A stretch of DNA of 64,000 bases from Rostratula benghalensis (GCA_013399305.1 VXAI01000015.1:3013329-3077328), one strand, 5' to 3'; counted from the first letter of the stretch, positions 15,291 through 29,602 are shown. Made by a program: numbers and translations. The notes: generated from the letters alone by a model not told the origin.

Positions 15291-15660
15291 TTTATCAGTA
15301 CTTAGCGGATGCTGGGATGAGAGACCATTTAGAACTGAGTGAGTATGTTAATGTAAGTCTCTCTCCAGATTAATCACAAGCAGTTATATTTTTATGATTT
15401 AGCAGTGTTGTTTATGACTAACATTTACAGAAGGTTGCTAGTAGATTTTCAATAAAAGCTTTTCAGCTAAAACTGAGATTATAACAATTTTAGTGATAAT
15501 TGGCCAACCGTTGCATTCAAAAGCTGATAAATATAGGGAGTTTTTCAAAACTGTACATTGCATGCTGATATAATGGCAGGTTAGACTTCCAGATGCATTG
15601 CTATATGATGAATGTATAGCTTCCTAAAAATAATGTTCTTGTTCATCAGTTGAAATATGT
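15291..15660. other. A+T-rich block resembling a conserved non-coding element
   Basis: The block is dense in homeodomain-type words (TTAATC, TAATTG, ATTTTTATGATTT) with little low-complexity sequence. That texture is common in deeply conserved vertebrate enhancers. Conservation itself cannot be seen from one sequence. Confidence 0.25.
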
Positions 15661-18600
15661 CACAGCGTGTAAGCACGTGAAAGGGGTTCTCCCCACCCCC
15701 CATTTAAAATTAAATCAGTTGTGAAAAACATTTTCTAATTGACAAGTCTCTTCATTCGAGAAAATAACAAAATGCCTCATAGTATATTTTTTCCTCTTGG
15801 TTTTTCTCTTTGTAAATATGCTAGCACATTGCCATCAGTTGCTTTGCTTCCTATGCAGTCTGTGTGGGCTTCACAAACTTAAATGGGACACCCATATGCA
15901 TAAAGAAAAAAATTATTGCAAAAACTTGGAGGAAAACATGTTTCATGTGTGATTTCTGAAGATAATATTTGTTTTTCCTTTCATGCTAGCATGTGATACA
16001 CTGATACCAGTGTCCCTTGAAGGTTCTGGCCGCACATTCATAAGCGATCAGATTATCTCAGCTCAAAAGTTGGCTGGGTAGCAGCAGGGCCAAAGGAACC
16101 ATGAGCTGGATTTACCAACCACACAGGATAATTGTTTACCTCACAAGGGGTCTAGAGGTGTGATGTATGAGCTATCAACGAAGACAGAAATTAAAGGTAA
16201 ACTTATAGTCATCACATTTAAATAGTTTTACAGCAATCTGCATCAGCCTTGAAAAAACTTTATAGTAAACAAGTTGGAAAAGGTCAAAGTTCTCTAGTTT
16301 AAGGGAAAACTTTATCCTTTCTCCTTCCCGAACTGGGATTTTATGGTCTGTACATTTTGCTCTCAGATTTGCCATAAAAGCTCATAACAGCAGCTGCTGT
16401 TTCCGTTAACTTCACACAAAACCAAATTTTTCAGAATTTTTCTATATGTGAATGGGTGTCTCTTTACTCACAGTGTTGTGTAATGCTATCCTCCATTTAA
16501 TGATATTTTAATTATCTGTTTCCTGGTTTTCAGCCTTGTATTGGCTGCCACCCATTCAATCTTAGTTTTATATTTTGGACAAACCTTGCTGTAAATAGCA
16601 CTTCGATGTCTACACAAGGAATGTAAATGTTGTTGTAATTTCCAGCATCATTCAAATGCCCACATAACAGTTATCCTTGTGAAAGCAAATTGAATCTGTC
16701 ACGTCATCTTCTATGGAAGTCTAATTCTTGGTAACAAAAGATATTGCAGCTGACAGATGGAGCTGCACACTACATAATTGAGTCTCCAGTGTGTGTCAAC
16801 TGTAGCCTTTCAGACACAATTAGAGTCTGACCAGTTCACCCATTTAGGTGCTAAAAAAGAAGAAATAAAAAAAATCCTGTAGGTGGATGCAGAGGTTCCT
16901 GTGAAAAATGAACTCCAAAATGTGCTAAACAGAAGAAAATAGGATCGTGTTCACTGCCAGACTTTCCAGTGATAAAATTTGATACAGCTCTTTAAATCCT
17001 CAGTTTACCTCCGTTTCTTTCTGCGTTTATTATGTCCTGGGTGTAGCTAAGCATAAACTCTTCTCAGTAGGGAGGCTCATGGAGGCAGTGGAAGGAAAAT
17101 ACATTTTCTTTAGAAAACTAACTTTGGGAACCCCCAGCTGTGCAGGAGATACAATTGTGTTAGGTTTGTAACAGTAGATTTTAAAACTTAGGAAAAACTA
17201 CACAGCAACAGAAAACTTTAAGAAAAAAGGTGCTTAGTGTTGTGTGATGCATCCAGAATTAAAGATGAGCCTGATGCACAGCTTTGTGATCCAGGTCTTG
17301 GTATCTGCCATGCCAGGGATCTCCATCCCTAGCACTTTTCTTCACAGAGATAAACAGAGAAGAGGTTTCAGGTAATCTGTTCCACTGCTCTCCTGATAAA
17401 TGGTTACACATCCTATGGTAAGCACCTCTGAATACATGAGGTGTTCTGCTCTATAAGAATACTTGAGCACTCTCAGATCTCAGGTTTTTCCTGTAATACC
17501 TGTATTTTCAACTTCTAAAGTTGGTTCCATTTTTTCTAATATGCACTCCTTTGTTCAGCCTTTCTTCCTTCACCAGAACACACACAGCAGTTGCCTGATA
17601 GTCATTATAATGATGCACCAACAACACCAAAAGCAGTTCTCAGGGTACAAGTGGTTTTTAACATTCTTTTTTACTTTTTAGGTATGCTTTCATTAAAGAG
17701 AAGTTCCATGCTGCTTTTATTACTCTGGCTACTAGTTAAAGATAGGCTTATTTATTCACAAGTTTTAATTAAATCACTTTCAGAGGGACCTGCTTGGGCT
17801 GAAAATACATTCTGTGTCTGACTCTGAGGAGTCCCTGGTGATCCCTGCTTCTTTGCTGAGCATTCATGGTGGACCCCTGTACTTCAGATTGGCTTCGGTG
17901 AGGAGGTCAGGAGGCACCAGGGCGGTGGCGTGCACAGAGCAGCACTCACCAAAGGCAGGGCTGCAACCACCGAGCCAGTCTTTTAGCTTTCTATAACCGT
18001 GTCAACAGATATCTTGGATGTAAACACCCATCCAGAAATGGAGCTAGACCACAGCCAGCATTTGCATACATACTGACATTTGCATACCCATCCACAGCAG
18101 CATGCAGGAGACGAGGTAGCCACACGTATGGCAAAGCTTCCCTGGTCATGAGGAAGGGCGGTCTAGAAGAAGTCTAAATGGAGAAGGAAATGAGTTAACT
18201 TTTCCTATGCAACTGGCTTAAAATGGGGTGGACTGCCACATGGTTTGTCCTATTGAATTAGTAGTTCAGGCTGGAGAGCCATCTTTAGCAGTTTGAATTA
18301 GGACTGGAGTGGGATTTATCCAGCTTTCTTGAGGAAGAAATCTCCAGAAGGCATATATGCTTCTGTAGCATATCTGCATTCAGAAAAAAAGAAGCCAGTT
18401 CCCAGAACTCGGTTTAGCTTTATGGCTTATAGCAGATAGATTTGATTTTAAGAAATAAACCTTTCCTTGAGGGGAGGAAAAAAAAAAAAAAAAGAACGAA
18501 TCTGTCTAATTCTGGGAACTGTACTTGATGGTGAATTTGCCCTCTGACCTGCCCCTTTCATGCTGCCTCGCCCAATCTGGCATAGATTTACAAAATTGAT

Positions 18601-19829
18601 TTAAAGACTCAGCTTTCTCATCCCATTTCCATACTCTCCCCCAAAGTAACCAAGTTACAATGCTTTCCTCAGGCAAAACGCATTATCAAGAATGCCATTA
18701 CTCAATAAACCACAGGTGGGGTCAGGCAGGAAATATTTTTTCCTTGCAGTCATCTAAAGAATAGGAAAAGATGGAGAAAGTCTTGATTTCATCTGCCAGA
18801 CTACACCCTGCTCACTCCCCTTCTGGCTCGTGCCTCTCAGATCTGTGGTTTGAGCCATTAAACGGGGCTGCTGTGCCGGGAGGGTCTGGGTTGAATCTTG
18901 CACACTGGTGTAAGGGAGGAGAAACCCCACAGACAGGACCTCACCTCTGCAAAGCCGACTAAAAGCCATAATAGCCACAATACATCAGGTAGAAGACCTG
19001 GAGAGAGCAAATGCTCTTATCTCAAATGCTGAATTTACAGTAATTAACAATTGTAAATGCAATTGCAATATTTTATAGGCTGTCCTTCCTGCGATTGTGG
19101 AGAATGGAAGTTAATGGAAATACACTTGATAATACTTGTTGGCTGAAGGGCTTACATTAGCTGATCTAGTGCCTCCTAATGCATACTTAGGTAATAATGC
19201 GGTAGATGAATCAGGGAGAAATGAGATTTTTTTTTTTGAGAAATAATAAACATGTTTCTCACTGGGCTCAGCTGGGATATTACTGCTGTTCATATAGCCA
19301 AGTGTTTTGTTGGAGAGATGAAGTGCTGCGTAGAAACTTGTTCATTACCAGAAACCTGACAAATACCGAGCTAATATCATGTCAACAATCAGCTGGGGAT
19401 AATGCATTTCCTCTCCTTCTAATAGATTTTTCCTTACATATAATCATAAGCAATACTAAAAAATTACAATGGGAAAAAAGCGGCCGCCAGAAGATGCCTG
19501 TTCTCTGTGATATGGAGTTCTTTTGATTTGAAGTATCAGGGGCAGAGAGGATGAAAATAATTTGTTTAGGGATTATCTACACGCGGAAAGAAACTTGATA
19601 ATCACTCGAGTGAGTAGCTGCTGCATTTGTTTGCTACCCTCTTGCCTAGTGATCATTGTTCAGTTCAGTGAAATTACAGTTTCCAGGGGTGGGGAGGGAA
19701 GGAGAGTTCATTAAGTGCCTCTGCTCCCCTGTTGCAAAAGTGTTAGCAGCCACTTAGCTGAGCTTGCACACTTGAGGAGGTGTGTTAGTTGGACCTACAA
19801 CATTCACTGACCAATTAATATGTTGGGTT
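15661..19829. other. Non-coding stretch, no gene recognised
   Basis: There is no recognisable exon. It is A+T-rich, with a 17-bp poly(A) tract at 18478 and a lone NotI-type octamer GCGGCCGC at 19480-19487. The open frames are small and unrelated to known proteins. Confidence 0.55.
18478..18494 (+). repeat. Poly(A) tract, 17 bp
   Basis: This is an uninterrupted run of 17 A. No repeat body that would make it a retroposon tail is recognised upstream, and no target duplication was seen. Confidence 0.85.
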
Positions 19830-20330
19830 TTTTTCCTTAGGAGAATACAAACACGTTAACACAAACAGGAAGGCTTAACATACAGATTAGCTTAGTCCTC
19901 AGAAAAGGCTTAGTGCATCTTCAACACAACAAAGCACTTAATGGCACGTGTTTAATTATGTTTTATAAAAATTTTATAAGAATGGCCAGAATAATATTAA
20001 TGATGTGTGAGCATAGGTGGCAAGACTAGATTTATGTTTCAGGCAATTACATTTTACAAGCTGAAGTAGCGAACAGAGGTAATTAACAAGAATAATGAAA
20101 GCACTACCTTGCCATAAATCACTGTTAAAAAAGAGTAAATAATAGAAGACAAAGGGATTATGAGTCAGGTTCAGTCATTATTCATCAGTTTTAGAGCAGA
20201 AGGGTGGGTTTAATTAGTGAAATAGCATAGCACTTGTTTGGTGCTTTTCAAATAATCTTGATGCTCTTCTATCAGGGGGAACAAACATCTGATTGAATGC
20301 GAATGACAGTGATTGCCTTCTCCACGTTTC
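19830..20330. other. A+T-rich block resembling a conserved non-coding element
   Basis: The segment is rich in TTAATTA-like and AATAAT words (TTTAATTATG, GGTAATTAAC, TTTAATTAGTG), with an E-box-like CACGTG at about 19946 and a near-palindromic TTATAAAAATTTTATAA at 19963-19979. Enhancer identity is inferred from texture only. Confidence 0.25.
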
Positions 20331-23300
20331 TAATCAGTGCAGAAATTTTCATCTTGCCCTCCTTTTAATGAAGCAAAGGCAGCGATTAGCAGGCACGCTG
20401 GAATGGTGAGTTTTGCAGTCCTGATTGCAGATGAGGGTAATGGGGTCCCTGATCTGCAAAGGCAAAAAGCACCAAGTTCCCCAGCAGTTTCAGTTTTCTA
20501 TGAATTGTTTAGTTCCAGTTTTTAATCTGCAATGCTTTGTGGATCAGAAAGCAAATCAGGCTCCACTGGGAAGACCCTTATCTATTAATTACTTTTTCCT
20601 CTTCTTATCCTAGGAGAAGATATTTCTCATGCTGAGCCACATTCAACTGATGCTGAATTGCAATAGCAGCAGATGCTACTAGGACACCATCAAAATCTGA
20701 GGCAAACAGGTTCTTTGTGACCAGCTCTGGGCAGAACCCCAGCAACTTCTTTCTCCATGTCTTTTCTTTGCACGTCTTGAGGATGCGGTTCATCTGCAGC
20801 TGAGTTTACCCTTTCTCCTCACTCTCTTTAATCTTATGAGGGGAGTAGCTGTATCTCTGCCCTGCAACAGACTTTTGCAGAGGAGCAATGTTTGACCTTT
20901 GCAATTCATGAGATAGCAGCACACCATGCATGCTTACGATACACCTCTAGCCTGCTCTGCAAGGGCTTGAATTCACCACTGCCCTTTGTGTCAATCACCT
21001 GCTTCAGTCCTGACGGCAGTGAATTGTCCAGGACCCGCAAAGGTTGTCAAAACCTGGAACTGGCTCTGTGCTATGTGTTCCTGGCTCTCAGAACCATGTC
21101 TTGTTAACTTTTCTTCTTTACATGTTTTGCTGCCTGCGGCTTGGAGGTGTAAGATTCTTCCCTTGCCTGTCATTTGTAGCTTGTAGTAGCACACGATGCC
21201 CTGTGGGCAGGTCAGTGTTAACTTGCTATTAGTATCATCATTGTATGAAAGTCTTGCAACTCATCCGCTCCTGTGAGCTGTTGGCCATGAGCACTTGGAG
21301 GCCATGCTCATGAGCCTGGTAGAATTCCTCAGAAACCAGAGCCTAACAACCATCCCAGCCCCACAGCAGCTTCACAGCCCCATCCCAGCCCCACAGGCAC
21401 CACAGTATAAGACAGGGGCTCAGCCATCACAACCAGCAATAGATTTTTCCCAAAATAGGATGTGCCACTGACTTCTAATAGTGTGTCTCCCCTGCTGAAT
21501 AACAAAGTTGTAAGTTAGCAGTGTTTATTTGGGAACTCAGCCCCCCTTTCCCAGAAGTGTGAACCTTGGTAGCTTCAGGGGAAGCACATACCATGGATTT
21601 TCCCATGGATAAACAAAATATTTAGCAAAGTTTCTAAAAATCTTGTCTTAATACATGAACTGATACAAGTACTATTTCTTTGGAAGTTGTTTTGTGTTCT
21701 AGTTATTCCTCTCTGAGCTGAGCGAATATGGACTGAAAACATGACTGACTGGAGAGAGTGCTTTTTTATCCCGATCAGCCTGGGCTGTGATTTTGACTGA
21801 CTTTACAGACTAAGGGATAAGATAGTTGCTACTTGTAGGCGCGTCTGATCTCTCATTGCCAAGAGGACATGCTGCCTTTCTGATAAGGAAAAGTAGCGCC
21901 AAGTTATTTCTCCATTCACAGAACACAAATCTGTTTTCGCAAGCAGTTTGCCAGATTGTGATATAAATCAATATAACCTCTTGAGTAATCCCTAGTTGAG
22001 GGCCATTTCATTTGCACTTGGTATCTGTGTAGTCTAGTCTGAGGCGAGCGGGAGGTTTCTTTGCACTGCTGAAGATTTGCTACAAAGCATCATGAGAAAT
22101 GGCTGTTTCACTGCTGGGTAAAAAGTCCTAAACATATGCAATATGTTTTGTAGAGCATTAAGGCATCCTTTGACTGAAAAGTAATGAGAAATGGACTATT
22201 AACTGTTATTCATTATTACGTATGCAAAGCTTGTGAGCCAAGTTTAATTAAATTCAATAAAGACATATGCAATAAAAATGAGCAATTAGCAGCAGTGAAG
22301 GGTTCTGAATCTGTGAAGATTTTCTTCATCCCTATAGCATAGTGAGAAATAAATACAGTGTGTCATCTCAACTCTGACCTGTATAGAAAGGGAAAACTAC
22401 ATTGCCCACGTTATGAGTGAGTAAATTCAGTTTATCTGCATTGATCCTTGATTACACACTGCTTTCTCCTCTTTCTGTGGACCTCAGCATACACACATGT
22501 GGCTGAATAGTGGTTTGCTTCAGGAGGTATCTTCATATGAAAAAATACTCATGCAAAACTGATATTGCTGCATTCCTGTCTCTGAAAATCTGTATCTCTG
22601 GACACAGGTGTGTTGACTACTTTGAATTTCAGACCTAATGGATAAATGCATAATAAGGGGTTTCCTGGAAATCCTCGGAGTTTTGAGCTTGTTGGACACA
22701 TATTCTTGTTCCTTGTGTTCATCTCCATCATCTTTGTCTGTACCTGGGCTTGGTGAGTAAAGCAGAGCTACCTTGTAAGGATGCCATTACAAACCAGGAG
22801 AGGGGAAAGAAGTCTTTGGAGACCCATTGTGGGCATGTGGAGGGAGGGGGGATTTTTAACAGGGTTTAATGAAGCTGGGTTGTTTAAGACTGGTGCAAAG
22901 ATCCTTTGTATTGACAATTCACTGTATAAGCCATAAACTCTTCACTCTGTGCATATAAAAGATGAAAGGACCAATTCCTTATTGGGGCATTAAACACACG
23001 GGGGACCAAGATTCCTGTCTGGCAATAGTAAACATATTGACTGCAACCTATTTGAATTTTAAATTGCCAAGTGTCCCAATTTTTGAAAAGCTTCCTATGA
23101 AAACCAAGGTCTGGAAAGTCAATTGAAACTTAATTCTCCTGGATATCTCATGGGGAAAAAATACATGAATTCGGACAGATTCAATTATTTAATCTTAATG
23201 AAAAAATAGATAGCTACTTTATAATTGCCTTATAGAGCAGTAGATGGGAATTCAGCTTCTTTTTCTAAGACGTTATCCTAGGATAAATGACACTAAAGGT

Positions 23301-26300
23301 CTGCCAAACACAGGTTGCCAAGAGATTTATGTCCATGGATTTGGGCTTCCTCTTGTCCCTAGATCTTCTTTTCTCCTCCATCTGGGACCAGGTCTTTCTG
23401 ACATGCCAGCCAAGTCCAGACTAACATTTCCTCTCCGCCCCCAGATGGTGCAGATGACAGTTATAAAGCATTACCCAGGGGATCTGTTAGGGGTGCTGTA
23501 CATCCACATGTTGCAGAAGGACAAATACTGTCTCATCCATTAGAAAGGCTCTCGCAGAGCAAATCAGCCACAGGTCAGTGCTGCTGCTATCACTGTTGTG
23601 CCGGTAAGATATCCTGTGACTGCCGGGAGGACAAAGTGAGTTTTGAGAGCAATTGGGGGGGAAAAAAATGCTCCATTCTGCCCAGTATCCTTACTCTGAT
23701 CATCTTCTTGCGGTGTTTGAAATCTCGCCACCATCAGATGCACATGTGCACTTGGGGCAAGACAGGGACTTGCCATGGTCTCAAGACCCATTGGTTGTTT
23801 GCCATGGGGTGGCTGAGCAGATCTCCAGTTGAATGAAAAATTCCAACTAACTCTCCCTGACTTGCACTACTCTTGCCACATTAATTAGTAAAAGAGTTCA
23901 TTGTGATTAATGCATTACTCTGAATACCAATGGAATTAATTATTTTCTCTGTGTTGGACATCATTGCCCTAAACGTTGACTCTACAGAAAACCTTGAAAA
24001 CAATTAGTGCAGTGTAATCATGGGTATTTATCATTGAATTCATTTTCCTTTTGTTTTTACTGTAATGTCATATACAGAGCAAAAGGTACACAGCAGCAGC
24101 AGGGTTGTTATCAAAACCTCAAGGAGTTTATCCTCCCCTTTATATGCTCTGCACACATAGAGCGAGCATCCATAATCATAACAGTTGGCTGCACGTGTAC
24201 TGCCGGGCAGAAGAGACACCTACCACTGTACGGCTGTCCTTGACCTTGGCATAATAAGACTTTTATCAGATACAGTCAACAAGAACACAGCTCAGTGCTC
24301 CTGTTTGAGTAAAACCGGTATTTGTTGTTGCTTTTGTTTTAATAGCTCCTCACCAAATAAGAGAGGATGAGTTGCTGCATATCAGATACATTCAGCTGAT
24401 CGTGAAAGAGATTTCGTGTCTCCACCTTTGTCTCTGGTGGTTTCTGTTGGGATTCCCATCATGCAGTCATTTCTTCTGCATTCTGTTTTCCCTCTGTCTT
24501 GGTGTACAGGCGTAAATGAAGGCAAGCATTTATCACCACAGCAGCTTTAAATATCAAATGCTTGATGAATTTACTCTCAGCTGGCCGGAAGCAATACTGT
24601 GATTGCAGCATTTTATAATCATCAAGACTTGTTTCTCTAAGCTGAATTAATTTGCATGAGCAATGGGTTATTAGCAAAGTTGCTGGTAACTAGCATGTAC
24701 GAGGAAATTGTGGGAGAAGATTCTTGCTGTCTCTGCTTTCCTTGGGGAAACTTGACTTTGTGAGATGTTTTAAATGGGTGGGTGAAGAACTGTATCTGAG
24801 GACAAAGGCTGTAAATGGGTGCAAGGAATCCGACTCCATGTCAGATAGAGCCTGCAGAACCAGGCTCTGTCTCTGGTCGTACAGGGCATTCCCATGTTTC
24901 TGTCAACACTTATCCGTAGCCATGGTCTTACAGCACAGTAAGTCCCACACCACGGTTTGTAATGCCAAGCCAAAAATACATTTTTCCTGTATAAACTCAA
25001 CCCATCTTTCAAGAATTCCTGATGAGTTAATTCTGTACCAGCAGATCAGGTGTCACCTGTGCTCCTTTATGCAGCCAGAATAAAGCCAATCGATGCTCTG
25101 TATCATGCACGCTGGCTGAATCAACAAGAGTAAACTCTGTGCCTACCCTTCTCTAAACCTAGAATTTACATCTAGGTGGGCTGTAGCATATGGATCTGGT
25201 AATTGGGATAGCATTTGTTCTGACTCCCTCAGATGACATCTTTTTAAGATGGTGGAAGGTTTCTCTGTCATGGATTGGAATGGACTTTTGTGTCTGTGGC
25301 AGCAGCTTCAGCTATTTCCCTGGAGGTGCTTAAATGCTGCTGACAATTCTTTTAAGTGGAAGGCAGTGTTTACATTTCCCAGCCTCAATGAGGTTTCTCC
25401 AGCTCATTGTAGTATTTATTGTTGTATTAATTGCTCATGTACGAAAGCTGGTGGTGTTGTGCAAAATGCTAATAACAGACCCTAATGACTGTGCACCTCC
25501 CTCTCCTCCAGTCTGTGCCTTATTGATTCATTAAACTGTCCAAACAGCGAGGCTGGATGCACATACCAAAATGCTTCTTTTTCATCAGAGAAAAAGACAG
25601 ACCCTAAAAGAAAGGATGCCAGACAACTAGCTCTGAAGGATGAACAAAAGCACTCTTGAACAGTCATGTAAGCACTGTCTGCCGGGAGGGATGGCAGAGG
25701 GAGAGGCTGTGCCTTCCTCCGCAGAGCTCACAGAGAGGCAGATGGTGGTAGGACGTTAAAAGGCATTTTTTGCATTTTTAGGAAACTTGACTGAAAATGG
25801 GTCCTGATCTTGTGTGGATTCTAGGAGACATTAATCTGGCAATGGAGCATACTGTGTTTGGGGAAAAACAAATATGGAAAGTCTGGTTCTTTTAGATGCT
25901 TGTGTGTACTTGTAAAAGACTGTAATGCTCACAAAAACTAATTTGCTGATACTGAAGTACATCCCTTAGCAGAGTTCTCTCACTGATTTGTCAGGGAGGG
26001 AGACAATAAGGGTGACTACTACAACTTCCAGGAAATTCTTCCCTAAGTATTATCAGAGGAGGGCAACAAGGAAAGTCTCTGGGCAGACCTCGGGTAACAG
26101 GTTTGGGTGAGCCATTAAAAGATATTTGGATGACCTGTTAGCTTGGAGACTCTTGGAACCTCTTGAAGTCTTGTAGCCATGACTTACAAGTTCTATTTTG
26201 CCATATCCAGTACTGTGGAGATCTTAAATAATTCTAAAGAGGGAAAAAAAGGTCTGGGAGAGGGAGGGGAATCAGGGATTAGAAGGTTTTTGTGGCAGGA

Positions 26301-27699
26301 TAACGTAATTCAGAAAGACATTTAGCATGTGCATCCAAGACAGGTGAGACTTCCCACAGCCCAGAACAGCAAGCCCTGAGTTGCTTTTGCTGTAATACTT
26401 GATGCATGGCTTTCTAGTAACCATTTCTGCTGTTTCGTGAGGAGGTGGGGGGATTGACAAGAGGTTGGTCAGACCTTGACAATGGTCATAGCTGATCTTT
26501 CAGCCCATGCATAGCTGCAAGTGGCAGAATTTTGTGGCTCCCCATGGAGAGAGCCGATAGCTCAAGGTCTGAGCCAGGCAGGCAAGGTAGCTAGCGGAGA
26601 ATGGAGATTTAAAGACATAGTTGAAGTCAGAAGTACAATCAACCTCGTTATCTATAATAATGGGGAGAGCTTATGCCAATCATAAATCTGCTGACAATAG
26701 AGCAAAACCAGTTTATTTGAGCAGAGGATTGGACCTGGAATTGAATACCACTGAGAACAAAGCCAGGCCTTTCAGTAAGATATAGAGAACTGGCTGCAGC
26801 TTCTAAAAGTCCAAGATTGTTAAAGTCTCAAATTGCAAACTTAAAATAAAGCTATTTTAGGTCAATTATAGTGGCTCCTAAAGTGCATTAATTATATTTT
26901 TTCTTTTGCTAGGTCTATGCATTTTTACTTGGTTTACCAAGGGCACTTGGCTGTGTCAGTGGAGAGATATGAAAAATAGTGGCATTCAACCCTGATTTTA
27001 TTCTAAAGTATTCAGAATAGAGAGGTGATGTGGCGGACATGCAAGCTTTTATTGGAATTCACTTGGACCAACCTGCATAACTTGCAGTGCCTCTGTCTAA
27101 AACTCATATTATTCTCACAGCTTTATCACATACCTATCTTCTCTTTCTTCTCCTAGGTATATATATACATTTGTCTGTATATTTGTATACACAGTAATTT
27201 ATCCTTGGTCAATGCTGCCTTTTAGAAAAATAGCGTAGTTCCTTTGTCTCCTAAACTGAGGGCACCACCATCCCAGTTTCTATTCTCTGTTGAAGCACTG
27301 GGGGTGGTATATGTAAAAGGTGCAATAATGTTTTGTTCTTCATGCTTTTCTTCTCACCTTATGAATTTTGTCAGATATTAGCTCAGATATGTCTCCTTTA
27401 TTGAGTTAATAAAATACATTCAACCTTTATTTTTCTGTTCATCACATCACACTCTATTTTCTTACTCCTTTGAAAGGAATCCACATGGATTCGAATTTGT
27501 GAACAATCAGTGTCTCCTATGCTGACTGTTTTCTGCAGTTTGATCTTGATCTGATGATCAGAACTTGCTTCTTTTTTGAGGCAGAATATCTGGAGATGTT
27601 TCTTTTGCAACTTGTCTGAGATACGTATTACAAATCCCCCTTGGCTGGTTGCACAGGGCTCCACCAAATCTGATGGATGAGCATGAGTAATAACATGTC
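20331..27699. other. Non-coding stretch, no gene recognised
   Basis: No coding exon is recognised. Notable texture: TAATTAA-rich segments at about 22130-22330 and 23870-24020, and the 30-bp-period duplication at 21350. Open frames stay below about 120 codons. Confidence 0.55.
21350..21396 (+). repeat. Two-copy minisatellite, 30-bp period
   Basis: CCATCCCAGCCCCACAG occurs at 21350-21366 and again at 21380-21396, with a related C/A-rich spacer between the copies. It is a short local duplication in non-coding DNA. Confidence 0.75.
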
Positions 27700-27815
27700 A
27701 TTTCATAGAGCTTTTCATAAGAGACATATCAAAGCCTCTCACAATGGAAGTATCATAACCTCCATATACAAAGGAGAAATCAAGGCACAAAGCTATTCAG
27801 GAGATGAGAAAAAGC
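27700..27815 (+). mobile_element. Ancient amniote SINE/LINE fossil (MIR- or L2-like)
   Basis: The order of landmarks is TTTCATAGAGCTTTTCATAA, ATATCAAAGCCTCTCACAAT, then AAAGGAGAAATCAAGGCACA. It matches the diverged 'ATAG.GCTTTTCAT ... ATCAAAGC.CTTTACAA ... GGGGAAACTGAGGCACA' pattern of ancient amniote repeats. The exact family cannot be set by eye. Confidence 0.45.
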
Positions 27816-28009
27816 ATCCAGATCTCCCAAGACTTCCCATCAGTGCTTTGTCAACTGTCTTCACAGCTGACCTTAACCTGTGTCTTTGCTGTTTATTCCA
27901 CTTTTCTGTCTTCAGCCTAGGGAGGTACTGGGATGAGGGCAGTGACATCATGTCTTCTTCGTCAGTGTCATAAATCACATAGCAGACCTAACATTATAAA
28001 ATAACAGTG

Positions 28010-28340
28010 TTTTTTAAATTCCGAATATGTTAGAATTCTGTAGAAATAATTGATTAAGTTTCAATTTATTCTCAGAATAATAACTGACATGGTAGTAAAT
28101 GTGTTCATTGACATGTAATTTGGTGTGGCTAATTTCCTCAGTGCCAGCTAAATGCCTGGGTATTTCTTATCGCCTTAATATATTATCTGAATCTTGTCGC
28201 ACATTTGTTCAGTGCTTATGTAACTATGACTTAATTACGTGGCAACTGAATTTATACCCTGGTATGGAAAGATAGCTCCTCAGACAGTTTCCTCAGATAA
28301 ACAATAGATAATTGCCATGTTACTGCTTTAATTAATGTAA
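28010..28340. other. A+T-rich block resembling a conserved non-coding element
   Basis: It contains AATAATTGATTAAG, TTAATTACGTGG and TTTAATTAATGTAAATTA, typical binding words for homeodomain and POU-type factors. No repeats or open frames are present. Function is inferred from texture only. Confidence 0.25.
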
Positions 28341-28962
28341 ATTATAAGATTATTTGAGTGATCTTGGGCCCAGCCTTGGTGAGGCACAGACCACTTCTTA
28401 AGTCATGCTGAGCTCTCACAGCCCCCACCGAAGTCAGTGCTGTCCATCAGCACAGGCTTTCATCCAGCTGCACAGAAATTAGGACTTTTGCATAAGAAAA
28501 TCCAGTCCTTCAGTATAAGGGCATGACACATATATAATAACAGTTAAAATTTTGCTATTGTGGCAAGAATTGCCTATCCCCATGCCTCAGAGAAGGATGT
28601 GCAACATGTACTTGCACTGTGTGCCCTACTTAAAGCAAGTGAGAGTCAATATCTATTAACTTCTCTCTGTTACAGCAGTCGATACTTTGTCCTTAAAGCA
28701 GTCGTTTTCCTCTCCCTGCTACACAGTTCACGGTTGTGGGGAAAAGGAACTTTTCTCTCCTCCATCCCCCGGCGTTTTTCCCCATTACTACAATCAAGTG
28801 AGCGCTGATTTCCAAACCACACCTGAGCCAAGACAGGTAAGTGCAGGAGGGGGACACTGCAGCTTTTTCAGTGTCCTCTCCTGCTAAATGAATGACTCTG
28901 ATTTTCGCACATTTCTTATCTCCTTCTCTCCTGGTGTGGCGGGCAGGGGGTGCAGAGGGTTT

Positions 28963-29006
28963 TTGTGTGTATACAGCCTACACACACACAGCCTATAGGT
29001 GTGTGC
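28963..29006. repeat. TG/CA dinucleotide runs forming a small inverted repeat
   Basis: A TGTGTG run is followed by TATACAGCCTACACACACAC, AGCCTATAGG and GTGTGTGC. The CACACAC and GTGTGTG arms can pair, and ACAGCCTA is repeated directly. Confidence 0.6.
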
Positions 29007-29539
29007 ACAGCCGGTGAGCACCAAGAGGGGCAGAAAGTGCCACAGTGCAGCACAATTCCTGAAATGATGGAGGGAACATGCATAGAATTGGAGATGCTGG
29101 GAAAAAAAAACCATGAGTGATCCTTCAAGATACTTAAATAATGTTCCATGACTCAAGTGAAATGCTCTTGTTAGGCCCTCTGGAGGAGAATTTGACATTT
29201 TCTGTGCCATCTGCAAGATTAAAAGAAAATGCTGTTGGCTTCTGTATTGTCTCCTGAAAGGCACAGGGGCTGACAGAAATGTAATCAAATTACCTGCAGC
29301 ATTCATCTGTTGTCATAGCAGCCCTTGCAATGAATATAATAATAATTTCATCTACAGCTTAGCTTAATGCAGCTTTGCCTAGACCAGCCAGAAAGCAATT
29401 TTCTATCCTGTATCTGGCAGAGAGAGAGTTCAAGAGTTCCCGTTTCAGTTTTACCAACAGTGGTCTACAACAGGGTAAAATCACATATTAATGCCTTTGC
29501 TGCATTCCTCCAACATCAGACAGCACCCATTTCCTGTGG

Positions 29540-29602
29540 GTGATCCTGTGAGACTCAGGAGGTCAGACTACATTATTATATTTCCTTCTAGCTTTAAAAT
29601 TC
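29540..29602 (+). mobile_element. Ancient CR1/L3-like LINE 3' fragment
   Basis: The segment contains GGAGGTCAGACTACATTATT, then TTTCCTTCTAGCTTTAAAAT. This resembles the old CR1/L3-type tail 'GGAGGTCAGACTAGATGATC ... CCCTTCTGGCCTTAAAAT' found widely in turtles, crocodilians and birds. It is diverged and short, so the call rests on pattern memory. Confidence 0.55.
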
